Assembly (NCBI RefSeq): GCF_003112575.1
Contig: NZ_BEWC01000014.1
Coordinates: 52,693-116,692, forward strand
DNA length: 64,000 bases
From: Streptomyces ardesiacus
GTDB taxonomy: Bacteria > Actinomycetota > Actinomycetes > Streptomycetales > Streptomycetaceae
Direction of reading: 5' to 3'
The position numbers were made by a program, and so were the translations under genes. Positions 62,489 to 64,000 of this stretch are shown piece by piece (the first letter of the stretch is position 1; every line of letters begins with the position of its first letter). Below the pieces are notes generated by a model. That model was not told where the DNA came from, did not search any database, and saw only the letters and a program-made list of their open reading frames with translations.

Positions 62489-63937
62489 ATGAGTGCCCCA
62501 ACCCCGGCCCCCGGCGACGACAGGCCCCGCGAAGGGTATTACCCGGACCCCTCCATTCCTGGATACGTCCGGTACTGGAACGGCGCCTCCTGGGTGGCGG
62601 GCACGAGCCGGCCCGCCCCCAAGGACGGCGAGCCGCTCGCGCCGCCGCCCGGCGCACGGCCCTCCGTCGAGGAGACGGGACCGCACTTCTTCGACGAGGA
62701 CCCGGTCGAGGACACGCCGCCCGCCGCCGCGTCCCAGCACGGCAGCCGTCCGGAGTCCGCCGCGTCCTGGGGCGCCGACCGCTCCGGTCCCTCCGGCCTC
62801 TCCGGCTCGGCCGACGGCGCGGACCGGCGGGCGGCCTGGCCGGGCCCGGCGCAGGGCGCGGACCCACGGGTTCCGCACACCCGGCAGCCGGCCGGGGACG
62901 CCGGTTCCGCCGCCGCTCCCGCCTCTTCCCCCGCGTCCGCGCCCGCACCCGCGTCCGCGCCCGCACCCGCGTCCGCTGCGGAGGCGCGGACCGACAGCAC
63001 GTTCGTCTTCCGGCGCCCCACGGCGGACGCCCAGGGCTCACCGGCGCCGGGCGGTGCCCAGGCACCCGCGGAGGACGAGGGCACGATGACCTTCCGCGCG
63101 GTGACCCCGCGCACGGGTCCGCAGTCCGCGGGTCCCGCGCCCGCGGCCGGTTCCGGTTCCGGTTCCGGTTCCGCGGTGGGTTCCGGCCCGGGTTTCGGGG
63201 CCGGAAAGGCGGCCGCCGCCCGCGCCGCCGCGGCCCAGGCTCCCGCGGTGCCGCACCAGGCGTCCCCGCCGCAGCCCGCGCCCGCAGCGCCCGCAGCCCC
63301 CGCCGCGCCGGTCGCGGCGGGCGGCCCCGGCGGGGGCCAGACGTCCTGGGCGCAGCAGGTGCACCGGCTGGCCGGGGCGGGGGAGGAGCAGCCCGTCGCC
63401 CCGTGGAAGCCGCCGGTCGAGGACGTGTTCCAGGCCGCGGCCCGGCGACAGGCGGCGGCCCGTCCCGCCGGGCTCGGCAAGCGGCTGGCCGCCCGGCTGA
63501 TCGACACGGTCGTCCTCGCGGGCGTCACCGCCGTGGCCGCCGTACCGCTCGGCGTGAAGGCCGCGGACCACGTCCACGACAAGATCGACCGGGCGAAGCT
63601 CTCCGGCGAGACCGTCACGGTCTGGCTGCTGGACGGCACGACCTCCACGTACCTGGGCATCGTGCTCGCCGTCCTGCTGCTCTTCGGCGTCGTCTACGAG
63701 GCGCTGCCCACCGCCAAGTGGGGCCGCACGCTGGGCAAGAAGCTGCTCGGCCTGGAGGTGCGGGACATCGAGGCGCACGAGCCGCCGGCCTTCGGCGCGG
63801 CGCTGCGCCGGTGGCTGGTGTACAGCGTCCCGGGCGTCCTGGCCGTCGGCGTGGTCGGCGTCGTGTGGTGCCTGTTCGACCGCCCTTGGCACCAGTGCTG
63901 GCACGACAAGGCCGCGAACACGTTCGTCGCGGGCTAG
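62489..63937 (+). CDS. RDD-family membrane protein with DUF2510 domain
   Basis: 482 residues from ATG. DUF2510 at residues about 16-35 (EGYYPDPSIPGYVRYWNGASW). A long Pro/Ala/Ser-rich low-complexity region (40-320) includes a run of alternating Gly-Ser and Ala-Pro units. The C-terminal RDD domain (about 330-480) has three membrane helices: RLAARLIDTVVLAGV, then WGRTLGKKLLGLEVRD and the final WHDKAANTFV. Function of RDD proteins is mostly unknown; some move Na+ or protons. Last gene of the window. Confidence 0.88.
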   Translation: MSAPTPAPGDDRPREGYYPDPSIPGYVRYWNGASWVAGTSRPAPKDGEPLAPPPGARPSVEETGPHFFDEDPVEDTPPAAASQHGSRPESAASWGADRSGPSGLSGSADGADRRAAWPGPAQGADPRVPHTRQPAGDAGSAAAPASSPASAPAPASAPAPASAAEARTDSTFVFRRPTADAQGSPAPGGAQAPAEDEGTMTFRAVTPRTGPQSAGPAPAAGSGSGSGSAVGSGPGFGAGKAAAARAAAAQAPAVPHQASPPQPAPAAPAAPAAPVAAGGPGGGQTSWAQQVHRLAGAGEEQPVAPWKPPVEDVFQAAARRQAAARPAGLGKRLAARLIDTVVLAGVTAVAAVPLGVKAADHVHDKIDRAKLSGETVTVWLLDGTTSTYLGIVLAVLLLFGVVYEALPTAKWGRTLGKKLLGLEVRDIEAHEPPAFGAALRRWLVYSVPGVLAVGVVGVVWCLFDRPWHQCWHDKAANTFVAG

Positions 63938-64000
63938 CCGGCCGGGCGGGTGCACGGGAGCGTGCGTCGCGTGGTCGGGTGCGGGTGTGTGGGGTGTGTG

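Overview
The window is a contiguous piece of a Streptomyces chromosome core. The evidence is the very high G+C content, frequent GTG/TTG starts, 4-nt ATGA/GTGA overlaps, strong GC hairpins mostly without long U-tracts, and marker genes in a recognisable order: pkaA-pkaB, prfB, ftsE-ftsX, smpB-ssrA, sigU-rsuA, hupA, murA, hppD and ssgG. The order resembles the S. coelicolor/S. lividans core as I remember it; no search was run. I see no phage, IS element, CRISPR array or plasmid module.

Left part (1-15,700). An FHA-domain FtsK/SpoIIIE-type ATPase runs off the left edge, divergent from two eukaryotic-type Ser/Thr kinases (pkaA, pkaB). Next come release factor 2, a secreted Asp-Pro-Thr repeat protein with an LAXTG sortase signal, a small zinc-ribbon membrane protein, the FtsEX division complex, a PDZ/S41 protease, and SmpB with tmRNA (trans-translation). 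An MFS exporter and a divergent LysR regulator follow.

Middle (15,800-35,800). A translationally coupled trio (disordered membrane protein, polysaccharide deacetylase/glycosyltransferase fusion, acyltransferase) looks like a surface-glycan locus of the mat type. A nitrate transporter and the HemD-like regulator NnaR form a nitrogen unit with a GlnR-like box between them. Then follow a DUF1772 membrane protein, a CGNR regulator, the SigU/RsuA ECF sigma pair, a HelD-like RNA-polymerase helicase, NAD-type malic enzyme, HU, MurA, a YqgE protein and a DUF3039 protein.

Right part (35,800-64,000). A four-gene operon (lipoprotein, two permeases, GH20 hexosaminidase) should import and split N-acetylglucosamine-type oligosaccharides; operator-like palindromes, one resembling a DasR site, precede it. 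A three-subunit molybdenum hydroxylase operon follows: its iron-sulfur subunit has a 700-residue low-complexity extension, and its molybdenum subunit lacks the usual catalytic glutamate. Then come a SUKH-like protein whose 3' end overlaps an antisense tRNA-Cys gene, an MFS transporter, an SF2 helicase, an IclR regulator, a secreted Lon-like protease, a four-gene osmoprotectant ABC transporter, an AsnC/Lrp regulator divergent from hppD, a TPR protein, an FAD-linked oxidase, the SsgA-like protein SsgG, and an RDD membrane protein.

Most genes are conserved Streptomyces housekeeping. The least explained items are the molybdenum hydroxylase operon, the duplicated module in the glycan-locus membrane protein, the tRNA-Cys/ORF overlap, and the operator candidates.
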